In this document: one piece after another, positions 25,196 through 37,200 of the stretch
How positions within the stretch are numbered: the first letter of the stretch is position 1
Layout: each line of letters starts with the position of its first letter
NCBI GenBank assembly: GCA_951394405.1
Contig: OX596342.1
Coordinates: 1,426,001-1,490,000, forward strand
Length of the DNA stretch: 64,000 nucleotides
Direction of reading: 5' to 3'
From: Coprinellus micaceus
Lineage: Eukaryota; Basidiomycota; Agaricomycetes; Agaricales; Psathyrellaceae
The notes under the pieces: generated by a model
The model's database searches: none
The model's input: the letters and a program-made list of their open reading frames with translations, nothing else
What the model was told of the DNA's origin: nothing
Made by a program: the position numbers and the translations under genes

Positions 25196-25350
25196 GGTGG
25201 TGGTCAGGTCGAAGTGAACGTGACAAGCGAACAGTCGTCAATGACGCAACGGGCGTCTCTCTCTCTTCTTCTCCTTGTAGTAGCACTCTCATCCTTCTAC
25301 CAAATAAAGGGCACCGACTAAGGGTGAAAAGCCAAGATGCGGCTATTCAA
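25196..25350 (+). repeat. Dispersed repeat R2, copy 2
   Basis: Collinear with 15288-15445 (see that entry); shortened by small deletions. Confidence 0.55.
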
Positions 25351-26304
25351 AATATTCAAGACCAACGGGCCCACTTTCCACCGCGATACATCGAGGGACG
25401 CGATGAACAGGTGTCGTCCCCGTCTGTGGGTCAGCGTAACTGAACCGTAGCTGAACGACTCGGAGTGTCAGTGTAGGGCAATAACTCAGGTTGGAACTTG
25501 ATGCTCCCCTCTTGATGCTTGGCTTGGAGCGAGGTTGATCACATTCCTTTCTGTCATGCTTGTTCTCCCCTCAAAATCACCTTTATCCATGCCTTAATCC
25601 AGGCGAACCATCTTACGCGCCTCTCCTCAACCGAGCAGCTCTCTCGGCCCTTGTAAAACCCCGATCTTGCGTAGCCCGCCCCTCCCTGGCTTTTACAATT
25701 CAGCGTCGAACTTAACTCCCCCTTCTTCGCCGACGACGCTCATATCGGCACAGAAGGCCCCGTTTCGAACAAATGCGTGTACTAGTAGCGAACAGCGACC
25801 TCAACCCTCCGCCTGACTACGCCCTCACACACAGAGCGGTCATTCCGCCCGTCGACCATAATTTTTGGTGTGTTGCTGGTTTCTAGAAACTTCACAGCAT
25901 GCTGACTCGGGGGAAATGCTGAAATTGGCTGCGCAATTCGACTGAACCTAGAAAATGCTGTGCGTTATGGGCGCTAATTTACATTAGGAGGGGCCGTTCA
26001 ACATCCCTTCCCCGTACTCTGGTGTTGATTCACTGGCAGGGCGTGCTAACTTATTGCAGAACCTGACGACTATCGCCGCACGGCGACAATAGATGGTGCC
26101 TCTCACTCCTTACTGGCCCTACTAGGATTCCATTCCTGCGGACCGCACGGGAGGGAAACCTTCGACGCATTCCAGAATGCGAAGCTTCTTGGAGGGAGTC
26201 TTCTGCTGTGAATGCCTCTGCTTTGTATTTAAGCAGATACGAGGAATACATTCAATTCGCCGTTCTTGGGGCCGCTCGATATTCTTCCTCCTCCACCTTT
26301 CGTC
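25351..26304. other. Intergenic, upstream of the short NACHT gene
   Basis: No coding frame supported. Contains TTAGCGCCC in reverse at about 25970-25980, a motif that recurs in other spacers. Confidence 0.5.
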
Positions 26305-28761
26305 ATGGCTCCGAAGTGGGCTCTCAAGGGGCTAATCTCAAGATACAAGAAGCCCAGTCGGTCCCCATTGCAAGAAGAATTCACCCCAGTCGCTCACATA
26401 AGTGCCCACAATGAATGGGAGGAGCGCGATTCCTTCCCATCGTCTCCGTCGGTGAGTGCTGGGATAGATAAACATCAAACGTCGTCATGCTCAAATCTCC
26501 GCATCCAAAGCTCGCCCCACCAACGCCACCACCTCATCTCGACCTGTTGACCGCGCCACCGAGGCTCAGAGTTGACACATGTTTTCTCGACGCCTCGAAG
26601 CCAAGCCCTGGGAGTACTCCAAGCGACGCGAGCGGTTCAGCCGACACGCCGCGAAAATCGCCGTCTCAACACAGTGGTAGCCGCACGACATTTCAAGGGT
26701 CACTTGATATCAAGCCTTCTCCAACCGGGCCACCTGTCTTTTTTCCGAATGCGAGTAATTTCAGCATCGAGAGGGTCCACGTGGAGAGCGTCAACAGGGA
26801 AAGTCCAGGTCAGCAAGTGCCGTGCCTGCATACACATTTAAACGTCAATCTCACTGTTCTGAGCCTTGACATTCAGGTTGGGAGGTCTTGCGTAAACACA
26901 TAGCAGCAGATGCGCTATACGACTCCGCAGCCCGCTTCGATGCTCCAAAGTGCGATGAAGACACTCGCATCGAGGTTCTGTCCGAAATCATGGGCTGGGC
27001 AAGATCTGAAGACGCACCTCAAACTCTGTTGGTGATAACCGGACCTGCTGGTGCAGGGAAGTCAGCAATCATGCAGACTCTATGCATGACAGCGGACGCC
27101 GAAGAAGCCAAGATCCTGGCGGCCAGCTTCTTCTTCTCAGTCACCGACCCCTCTCGCAACTCAACTGGGCCCTTCGTAGCGACACTTGCGTTCCAGCTCG
27201 CCTTAGCTTCACCCATCCTTCGTCCCGCTATCAGCATAGCCGTGGAGCAACACCCTCTCATATTCACCAAATCCATCGAGAAACAACTCACGACCCTCAT
27301 CGTCGATCCTTACCTGCACAATAAGCACCTATTGCCTCCCGGCTCTCCTTATCTCGTTCTCATCGACGGCTTGGATGAATGTAACAACGAGGAGCGCCAG
27401 GACGAGCTACTCCGAGCCATTAACCGATGTCTCGCCAGCGGCAAGACTCCGTTCCGATTCATCGTCGCCAGCCGACCCGAATGGGCAATCTTCAGCGCCC
27501 TCCAACGAAATGGCCACCTCGACGGCGTGGCCTACCATATTGAGCTCAACAACGGTTACGACGCGAGGTTAGACATCGAGCGATACCTTCGGAGGAGGTT
27601 CAACGACCTCGGTCGTACCTTAGGCCTAGAAATAGGCTGGCCAGGGGAGCCAATCGTCCAAAGGCTCGCATTAAACGCGTCGGGACAATTCGTCTACGTC
27701 GCGACAGTCATGAAATACGTCTCGGATCGACGCGCCTCCCCCGTCGAGAGGCTCCAAGCCGTCATATCTTGGACGCCTGGAGCAGGCAGTCGATCTCGAC
27801 CGTTCGCAGGGCTCGATGCGCTTTATAGCGCCATTCTTACCAACGCGAGGGACAATTTTCAGTCCATCGACAGCAACGAGCACGATCTTGTGCTGCTCCT
27901 ACACGCGCTCATCCGACTTTGGCAAGATGCATCGTTTGCGCATCGAAGGTGGATGAAGCCTGACTGGGGCAAGTTTCTCTGCTTGGCTGGGGGTTCTATC
28001 CACAGTCTGGTCGCCGACCTGAGGTCATTGACCTATGTAAGCCGGGGAGGAAAGTCGACGGAGACTCTGGTGTTCTATCACAAGTCGTTCCTCGACTTTC
28101 TCATGGATCCTGCCAGGTCCATGAGTCTTTTCAAGACGGTTGAAGAGGTGGAAGCACTCGTCGTTGACCTCGCCTTCTATCATATCAAAACCCACATATC
28201 ACTTTTGAGTATGTTCGCTATGCGCCCCATCTGCGGTACCGGTTCTGACCTCTGAGTCACTTTAGAAGCCAACACAGCACCTCTGGATAGTCACGTCTTC
28301 GATGTATCCGTCGAGACCCTATCAATCTTCCTGGAAGAAGAGATCGAATCGTCGACTCACTCCATAGCTTCCATCATCGACATCGCTCGACAATTCACCA
28401 AGCTAAAACTCTGGCCTGAAGTCTTCAAGAGGCGACGCATCCCGGACACCGTCTCCGCAAGGCGGGACTACATTGAGAAGATCGTGGTGCGTCCTAACTT
28501 TTGCTTGAGTTGATGTAGCAAAGGCCACGACCTGACTTTACATTGTACAGTCTTTCCTAGACCGAGAAGACGAGCCTCACCTGGCCCATCAGATCTCGAA
28601 GCAGACACAGTTCCTGGCTTTAAGCAGTCGCATGCTCCAGGGAGACGGACTTCGAACTCCCTCAAGGTTAGTCGGTGCAGTTTCAGTGCCATATACCGCA
28701 GTCTGACCAACACGCCAGTAGTCCATCCAGTCCCAGGTCTCCAACGTCCAGACCCTTGTAA
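26305..28761 (+). CDS. NACHT protein without C-terminal repeats
   Basis: Exons 26305-26451, 26511-26808, 26877-28208, 28266-28486, 28551-28666 and 28722-28761; 717 codons, all phases consistent. The start MAPKWALKGLISRYKKP is the first ATG after an AT-richer leader. Residues 40-120 are Ser/Pro-rich and probably disordered. A short segment FFPNASNFSIERVHVESV precedes the NACHT domain. The stretch HIAADALYDSAARFDAPKC is typical of mushroom NACHT proteins. Walker A is GPAGAGKSA at about residue 204, Walker B YLVLIDGLDECN, then FRFIVASRPEW. After FYHKSFLDFLMD the chain is a helical tail that ends with no WD40, ankyrin or TPR units. It could be an adaptor-like or regulatory NLR, or a truncated descendant. 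Its stop lies 187 bp from the convergent channel gene. Confidence 0.85.
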
Positions 28762-28948
28762 TCTCACCTACAGTGCTTGATGACCCCATTGAGGTGCATC
28801 GCTAAACAGTAGAAATAGGTAGAAGATAGTATAGTCAGGCGGTGAGGGTATATAACATATGCGTGCAAACAAAAACATATCATCAAATCAACACAAACCG
28901 TCTATGCACCAAGAAAAACCGCAAACACCCCCACCCACAGCCACGACA

Positions 28949-31900
28949 TCACCTCGGGAACGCCCCAGGTATCTGCTGCCTCCTCCTCTCCGGATGATGG
29001 AAATACGTCCCATACCTACTCTGCCTGCCCGTATTCAACGGGCTTCCCTCCCCCACCCCCCTCTCCCTCTCCCCATCCGTCCCCGTGCTCGCATCCCCCA
29101 AACTCATCATACTCTCCGTGATACTCTGATCCAGCCCATTCACCCCCTCGTCGCTATCAGGGTCGTCTTCATCCAACCACCCATCCTCGTCGGGGAGGAT
29201 AATGACCCCACTCGCGTGGTCATAGTTCAACGGCTCGTTCACCGCCCGTGGAGGCTGGTTTCTCCGCCTACCCGACCCCGCCACCGCACCTCCTGCATCT
29301 TGCCATGGGTTCGCAGTGGGATCCACAACGCCCTCATGCTCATCATCCTCCCCCAATCCCAAGCCATTCCCATTCACGTTCGTAGCGCTCGAATCACGCG
29401 CCCTGGGACCCCTCGACGAACTCCCCCTCCGCGCGCCCCCAAACGGCCTCGAATGCCGCTTCCTCAGGGTCAGCACAACGGCGTCTCCACCGTCTTCGAT
29501 CGCATGCGCGCGGTTGGGGTCGCGGTGGCTTTGGTTCACGAGGCTTTGTCCCTTCTTGAGCGGGAGCCAAGGTTCGGGAAGCACGCCGTTGAGTGCTGGG
29601 TGGCCATACCGGCGTTTACCCGTGTTAAGCACACCGCTGTACCAGTTCGCCATGGGTGGTTGGGACTACCAAAAAAGAAGTTGAGATGAAGTTTCGAACA
29701 TAAGAAGAGAATACTCACATAATCCGTCCTCTCATCCTCGGGCGCCACATACAACGTATCATCATTCTGCGCATACCTCCTCCTATTCAAATTACTCTGA
29801 CTCCACGTAACCGGATGGCCCGCCCTCAACCTCGTCACATCCGCCGTCTCCTCCCCCCTTTGCACCTCAAACACCGAGCTCAGGCTCACGAACTGGCTCA
29901 GCGGGCGCAGGCTGGCGTCGACGTACCACGCCCAGAAGCCCGTGCCGACGAGGAGCGGGACGAGGAGGGAGGAGAGGATGTAGGATTTGCGCAGGCCGAA
30001 GATGCCGATCATGAAGAGGAGGAAGATTAGGACGCCCCAGACGAGTCGGATGAAGGTGATGGGCCAGGCTTGGCCTTGCGATTCGTAGGGTTTGTAGAAG
30101 ACTAAGATGGTAGCATGGAGTGAGTGTGGAACTTGTGGAGGAAGGGGGAGGCGCACCGAAAAGAAGCTTGTACTTGTAAACCACGTACGCGACCCCAAAG
30201 TATATCGCGCCGAAGATGACGATGAGGGGCTGGACGACGCTGTAGAGCATCGTTATGACGAACATCAGGATGGCCTGAGGATACACAACACCGTAGTTGA
30301 TCATCGGAGGCGCGTTGAGCTCGGCGAAATCTATGGATTGAGGCGATCAGCACTATAAAGTGGCACGGAGAGCGAACTAACTAACCTCGAGGTGTACGCG
30401 TAAAGAACATCAAGGAGAATGCGCGAGGAATGATGACACCCAAATTGAGGAGCTGGAGGGGCATAATGCCCAAGCCTTGAAGGATGACGTAGGAGAGGAA
30501 GAAATGCCTGCATCCAAATCAGTGAAATGGCCCTCGGTCAAGTGATGGAGTAGGCCTCACCTTGCTCGTCCGGCTTGCAATGCCTGCGCAAGCTTCTCGG
30601 GGACCTTGGCCGGAGAGTTGGCCAAATCTCGTACCAGTTGCCAATACGTCGAGGCCAGCAAGAAGATGAACACGACGTTAATCAATAGGAACAGAAAGTA
30701 TCTGGGTGGTGACGTCAGATCCCTTGACTAGCAGGAACTAGAACGCAACCTACTTCTTCAGCAACGAAAATTCGACCCAACTCCTCGCTCTATATCCTTG
30801 CAGATACGTGAGTGCTAGAAAACCCAGTCATTAGTCTAAGCAACCAATCCCCGGATAAACCACAGCCCCTCACCTTCCAACATAAACGGCAACAGCGCAT
30901 TCAGGGTAATCATCGCAACCGAAGGCAGCGAATTCTGCACGATCGCCCTAATCTGCTCATTCGAATCAATCAACCTCGACAACCACGGCATCACCTTCTG
31001 AATCTCCTTGTAACTCAGCAGACTAGCCAAAGCCGAGATCGGGAAGATCCACGTGAAGAGGAGGAAGCCCATGAGCGCGAGGACGAGGACGTCCCGGGCA
31101 CGGATGTTGTTGGTGGAGGGGACCATGTTCGCCCAGACGATGTCGCGCGGCTCTGGGGCGGGGTAGGTGTGTAGTTGGTAGGGGTTGGATGCGTGGGCGA
31201 CCTGCACGGCCATTTGTGCACTCGACATCTTTTCGAATGTGACAAAGGCGGAACCTGCGGCCCTGAATTTGCCTTTGCGTCGGCGTTCCTTGACTGCATC
31301 GTCGGCTCGGCGGAACTGTTCCTCCAGGTACTCGAGTGCGTCGACTTTGCCTTTGAACCAGCTGGTTCGGATTGTGGGGCGGGGCCGGTGGGGGACGACG
31401 AGGCGTGACTGCCCGCTTTCTGCGTCGTTGACGGGGTCGTATTCTTCCACCGTGCTGGGATTGCCGACGTAGTCCGTCCATGCTCGTTCGAGAGCCAAGA
31501 GTGCCGTCGTCCGTAGGTCCAACAACGCCTTCAAACTCCCCACATCCCTGCAAATCGTCACACTCTCCACCGCCATGCCCATATTCTCAAAGTACTCCGC
31601 GAGCGTCCGCTCCCCCTGTAGGTGCCTCGGGAGGTTGGTAACGAGCACCGTCCGCGCGGGGATGGAGTGCACGAGCTCCAAAGAGAAGAGCTGGCGCGAC
31701 CGCATGAAGCGGCGGTAGTTCTTGTACGTAAAGTAGAGCGCGAGGATGGTGAAGAGGTAGGTGAAGACGAGGTGGACGGAGAGGTAGGAGTTGGCATCGC
31801 TGATGAGGTCGAGCCAGTCGGGGGGCTTGGTGTGGTTCGCCGGGGTGTCGGGAGCAGCAGCGGATAGTGTGAATCGGGAGGAAAGGAGGAGAGGCCAATC

Positions 31901-32568
31901 GCCCTCGCCCCCGGGCCAGTCGTCGTCGTCGTCATAGAGGTCTTTGTTGTGCTATATTGAAGAAGGGAAGCGTGGTTGTGAGGGACGCGGCGCAGTAAGG
32001 AGCGCAGCACGTACCTTCCAGTTCAGGGGCATGATGATGGTGATGGCGAACATGGAGCAGACGGAGAAGAGATAAAAGGACATCTTGAAGAAATTGAGGA
32101 GCTGTGGGGTGAGGTTAGAGGAGGGGTTAAGAGGGGGAGCACAGTCACGCACCACTGCCGCGTCGAGCCCAACAATCTGCAGGACCGTGAATTCCGAGGT
32201 CCTAATGGTTGGCATTATCCACCCAAAGAAGGCCTGGTGGGCATGGGCCTCGTGAGGCGAGAAGCCTGCAAGGTGTTAGCGATGTCCGAGTGCCAGAATG
32301 TCTTGAGCACACCTTTGAGCTTTGTTCTGGGTGCAAAGAGGAGTGGCCATCGCGTCCTGCAATAGGAAAAGAGGAGGAATGAAGTGATGCCGATAGAGGC
32401 AGACAGGGCGAGCTGTGTCGTAAACCACGGCCCTTCAAACTTTTCTGTACTTCCAGGTCAGCCAATGCCCCTCTAGGATATGTAGGACGTACGCATAGGA
32501 GGGGTGCCCGGAGGCAGCCCTGGCTCGTCCTGGAAGAGCTCGAGCATGGCGGTCGCTGGCCATGCCAT
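28949..32568 (-). CDS. CSC1/OSCA-type cation channel (DUF221 family)
   Basis: Eleven exons on the minus strand: 32568-32493, 32444-32313, 32265-32153, 32101-32015, 31951-30874, 30814-30754, 30701-30561, 30507-30386, 30330-30157, 30101-29719 and 29665-28949; introns 47-63 nt; 1027 codons. Family: hyperosmolality- or stretch-gated, calcium-permeable channel of the plasma or internal membranes. Visible: N-terminal helix ALSASIGITSFLLFSYC with PRTKLKGFSPHEAH; the cytosolic RNA-recognition-like fold TVLVTNLPRHLQGERTL; then the helical core including NYGVVYPQAILMFVITMLYS and FGLRKSYILSSLLVPLLVG. The C-terminus has an acidic patch (DEDGWLDEDDPDSDEG). The start follows the family's short lumenal N-terminus. 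It is divergent from the release factor gene, 108 bp between start codons. Confidence 0.93.
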
Positions 32569-32676
32569 CGGAGTGAAGGAAGGAAGTTAATGCCACCGTC
32601 GTCGTCCTTTGTTTGGCGTCGGCGTGGGAAGCAAATACGGATGGGTTCTCCTCGGCGGATGCACTAGACGCTGAGT

Positions 32677-34069
32677 ATGTTGTGTCTCCGCCATGTCCGA
32701 CATTTCGCGGTCAAGGCTGCTAGGCAGGCGAAGGAGAAGCTCGACCCTGTTCAGCTGCTGGAGCAGAAGCATGGAAGACTGCTGAGAGTGGTCAAGAAGC
32801 GGGTGGATGAGCGGGCGACGGTTCTTTCCCAGGTGCGTTTCGAAAGCTTTCGTTTGCGTGCTGGCTAACCGTACGCAGATTTCAGAGGACATGTCGGGCC
32901 CTGAGGACGTAAACCGACTGAAGCAGGTCAAGGAGATGGAGCCCCTCCAGAACGCTTGGGACCGGTGGGCCGAGAACCGCAAGGTCAATCCCACTTCCGC
33001 TCCCCGCTTTGCTCGCTTATAACCGTCCCATGTAGTAGCTCATCGACGAAACCTCCTCCCTCCTCGACGATCCCGACCCCGCCATGCGTTCCATGGCCGC
33101 CGAAGAATACTCCGACCTCACAAACGCTCTCACCAACGACCTCGAATCCACCTTCCCCTCCCTCCTCGTCCCCAAGTCGGAGACAGACCACTTATCCGCG
33201 CTGATGGAGTTCAAGTCCGGAGCGGGGGGCGCGGAGTCGAGTTTGTTCCTCGGGGAGCTTTTGCGGATGTACCAGAGATTTGTTATGGAGAAGGGATGGA
33301 CGGCGCAGATCGTGGCTCAGAACAACGCGGACGAAGGTGGGATCAAGGATGCCATCCTAGAGGTCAAGGGCGTCACCGCGTATGACCACCTGAGGTGGGA
33401 GAGTGGTGTGCACCGCGTACAGAGGGTCCCTGCGACGGAGACCAAGGGTCGCGTGCATACCAGTGCTGTCGCCATCGTGGTGCGTGTATCCCTTCCCCCG
33501 TTCCGAAATGGAGGTTGAAGGTCTCTCAGGTCCTCCCGCTCATGGAAGAAAACGACTCTAAAACCGAAGAGCTCTACAACATGAGCGACATCAAAATCGA
33601 GGTCATGCGTGCTCGCGGTGCTGGGGGGCAGCACGTCAACCGAACCGAATCCGCCGTCCGCCTCACCCACGTCCCCACCGGCGTCACCGTCTCCATGCAG
33701 GACGAGCGAAGTCAGCACCAGAATCGCCGCCGCGCGTTCCAGGTGCTCTCGTCTCGACTCATGGACCAAAAACTCCAGAGGGAGATGAAGGAACGGAGAG
33801 ATACGAGGAGGAACCTTGTGAGTGGGGCGGATCGGAGTGATAAAGTGAGGACGTATAATTTTGCTCAGGTGCGTGGATACCTCTTTTCAGTGGAGAGAGG
33901 GGAGGCTGACGTTGGGTGATAGGAGCGTGTTACGGACCACCGGATTGGGCTTACGCTGATGAACTTGACGGGTATCCTTGAAGGAAGTGGGCTGGAGGAT
34001 GTGATTGAGGCGCTCAAAAAGCACCACAACGAGACGCTAATGGAGGACCAGATGAATGAAGTAGATTAG
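32677..34069 (+). CDS. MRF1: Mitochondrial peptide chain release factor 1
   Basis: Exons 32677-32832, 32879-32983, 33039-33479, 33530-33868 and 33923-34069; 395 codons, as expected for a mitochondrial RF1. It reads UAA/UAG stop codons on mitochondrial ribosomes and triggers peptide release. The N-terminus [19 protein letters not shown] is basic and lacks acids, fitting a mitochondrial targeting peptide. The peptidyl-hydrolase loop is [19 protein letters not shown], with the essential GGQ. The class I codon-recognition region and the C-terminal [17 protein letters not shown] are present. Start chosen as the first ATG giving a targeting-type leader. Shares a 108-bp intergenic region with the divergent channel gene and ends 221 bp before polymerase epsilon. 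Confidence 0.95.
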
Positions 34070-34290
34070 ACCCCACACCCTATTTATTGACGCCTAGATG
34101 TACATCCTATAGACCTTAATGCCCCACTCTACCTCTTAAAACCTACCTTCGGGAGGCGATTCGCGTTGGGTTAGAAGCGTGACGTGACAAACGCGTGACA
34201 ACACGCGTCCGTGACAGCCAGCAAATCAATCGACGCGCTCTCTCCTCTCTTCCACACTCCTCTTTCTCTCTTTCTTGACTCTTCCGTCCA

Positions 34291-37200
34291 ATGGGTCGCG
34301 GCGGACGTGGAAACTTTGGCCTTTCCTCCAGCCGAGTGCGTTTTAACGGTGGCAACCGCGGATATCGCGGCAGAGGGTCTTTTCGCGGTCGGGGGCGAGG
34401 TGGTGGTGCTAGTGGAGGTGGGGGCGGTGGGCCAGATAGACCAGCCCCAGTACGAGAAGAGGACGGGACGCAGCTTGCGGAGAAGTTTGAGAGGATTGGG
34501 TTGAGCGATGAGGTTGATGAGAAGCTGGGGTTTGGGAGGGTGCAGGATGGACCGAGGAGGGAGGGGTGGTTGATTAACATGCATCCGGTGCGTAACACGT
34601 TTTTTCTTTGGGTGGGGGGACGAGTGTTGAGATGGACGTGTAGACGACGACGAAAGACCCTGATTGGCCGGGGGGAAGGTCGGCTGTGGATTATTATTTC
34701 ATTCAAGACGACGGGGGGTCGTTCAAGGTTACGCTCAGGTACGAGCCGTACTTTGTTATAGGGTGCAAGGTACGTTTTTTCCATCCCCTTCCCACCGCAT
34801 ATCCTCACCCACATATTCTAGGCCGGCACCGAAGGACTCGTCGAGGAATGGCTCAAGAAGCACTTCGAAGGCGTCCTCGCCACCGTCACCCGCATCCACA
34901 AAGAAGACCTCTCCCTCCCGAACCACCTTATGGGCCACCACCGCCTCCTCCTCCGCCTCTCCTTCCGCAACATCACCGACCTCCTCGCAGTGCGCCGCGA
35001 GCTCCTCCCGCTCGCGCAGGCCAACGGCGCGAAGCGCGACGCCGTGGACGCGTATGCGGAGGTCGTGCGCGCGACGGCGAGTATGGATATTGAGGTCGAG
35101 TTTGAGAAGGAGCTCGGGGAGGGGGAGAGTTGGGAGAGTGCGGCGAAGGCGTCGACGTCGAAGGCGGTGAATGCGGACGCGAAGGAGTGCGTTATCGATA
35201 TCCGAGAGTACGACGTCCCGTACTACCTGCGCGTCGCCATCGACAAGGACGTCCGCGTGGGGCTGTGGTACGCCGTCACCTTCGACGCCGGGGAAGCCAC
35301 GTTTGTGCGCATCCCCGAGCGGGTGAAGCGTGCGGACCCGGTGGTTATGGCGTATGATATCGAGACGACGAAGGCCCCGCTGAAGTTCCCGGACCAGGCG
35401 ATCGACCAGGTGATGATGATTTCGTATATGGTGGATGGGCAGGGGTATTTGATTACGAATAGGGAGATTGTGGGGGAGGATATTGAGGACTTTGAGTATA
35501 CGCCGAAGGAGGGGTATGAGGGGCCGTTTATTGTGTTTAATGAGCCTGATGAGGTGCGCCTTCCCTCCACATTCTCTCTTTTCACTTTCTGATATACCCT
35601 CGTAACTCTACAGGCAGGGACAATCAAACGATTCTTCTCCCACATCCAAGAAGTAAAACCCACCGTCATGGCCACCTTCAACGGCGACTTCTTCGATTTC
35701 CCCTTCCTCTACGCGCGCGCCAAGATCAACGGCATCGACATGTTCCTCGAGACCGGGTTCTCCATCGACATGGAGGAGGAGTACAAGAGCAGGTCGTGTG
35801 TGCATATGGACTGCTTCCGCTGGGTGAAGCGCGACTCGTACCTCCCGCAGGGGAGTCAGGGGTTGAAGGCGGTTACGCAGGCGAAGTTGGGGTATAATCC
35901 GATTGAGTTGGATCCGGAGTTGATGACGCCGTGAGTTGTGTTTTTTTTGGAAGGGTTTTGAGGTCTGACTGATTGAATTGGCGTGAAGATATGCTATGGA
36001 ACAACCGCAGGTCCTCGCTCAGTACTCCGTTTCCGATGCGGTTGCGACGTACTACCTCTACATGAAATACGTCCACCCCTTCATCTTCTCGCTGTGTAAC
36101 ATCATTCCTCTCTGCCCCGACGAGGTTCTGAGGAAAGGAAGTGGGACGCTTTGCGAGACCCTTCTCATGGTACGCCATCACAAGCCCTCTCAGACTGGCA
36201 CTCGAGCTGATCTGTGTACCCACCCAGGTTGAGGCGTATACCAACCACATTATTATGCCGAATAAGCATGAGGAGGCGCATGGGAACCAGTACGATGGGC
36301 ATTTGCTTTCGTCGGAAACTTACGTTGGAGGACACGTCGAGGCGCTCGAAGCTGGTGTGTTCCGCAGCGACATCCCAACGAACTTCAAGGTCGTCCCAGA
36401 AGCCGTCCAACAGGTACACTTACCTTCCTTTCGCTCTGCGAACACCATACTAATCCTCCCATAGCTCATAGACGACCTTGACGCCGCCCTCAAGTTCTGC
36501 ATCGTAGAAGAATCCAAGGCAAGCCTGGACGACATAACGAACTACGACGACGTCAAGTCCCAAATCCAATCCATGCTCGAAGTGATGCGCGACAACCCCA
36601 ACCGCATCGACAGCCCGCTCATCTACCACCTCGACGTCGCCGCCATGTACCCCAACATCATGTTATCCAACCGCCTCCAGCCCGACTCCATGGTCGACGA
36701 GTCCGTGTGCGCCGTCTGCGACTTCAACCGCCCGGGCAAGACGTGCGATCGGCGGTTGGAGTGGGCGTGGAGGGGAGAGTACTTCCCTGCGCACAGGGAC
36801 GAGTTTAATATGATCAAGCACGCGTTGAACCAGGAGACGTTCCCCGGAAAGAAGCCGCATGATCCTCAGCGGCGGTTCACGGACCTGTCGGCTGCGGAGC
36901 AGACGGCGCTCCTGCATAAGCGGTTGGGGGATTACTCGCGGAGGGTGTACAAGAAGACGAAGGAGACCAAGGTCGAGACGCGCGTGTCCATCGTGTGTCA
37001 GCGGGAGAATCCCTTCTACGTGGATACTGTCCGCCGGTTCCGAGACCGCCGGTACGAGTACAAGGGCCTGCATAAGACGTGGAAGAAGAACCTCGATAGT
37101 GTCGTCAGCGAGGGGAAGGGCATTGCGGAAGTCGACGAGGCGAAGAAGATGATCGTCCTGTACGACTCGCTCCAGCTCGCGCACAAGTGTATCCTCAACT

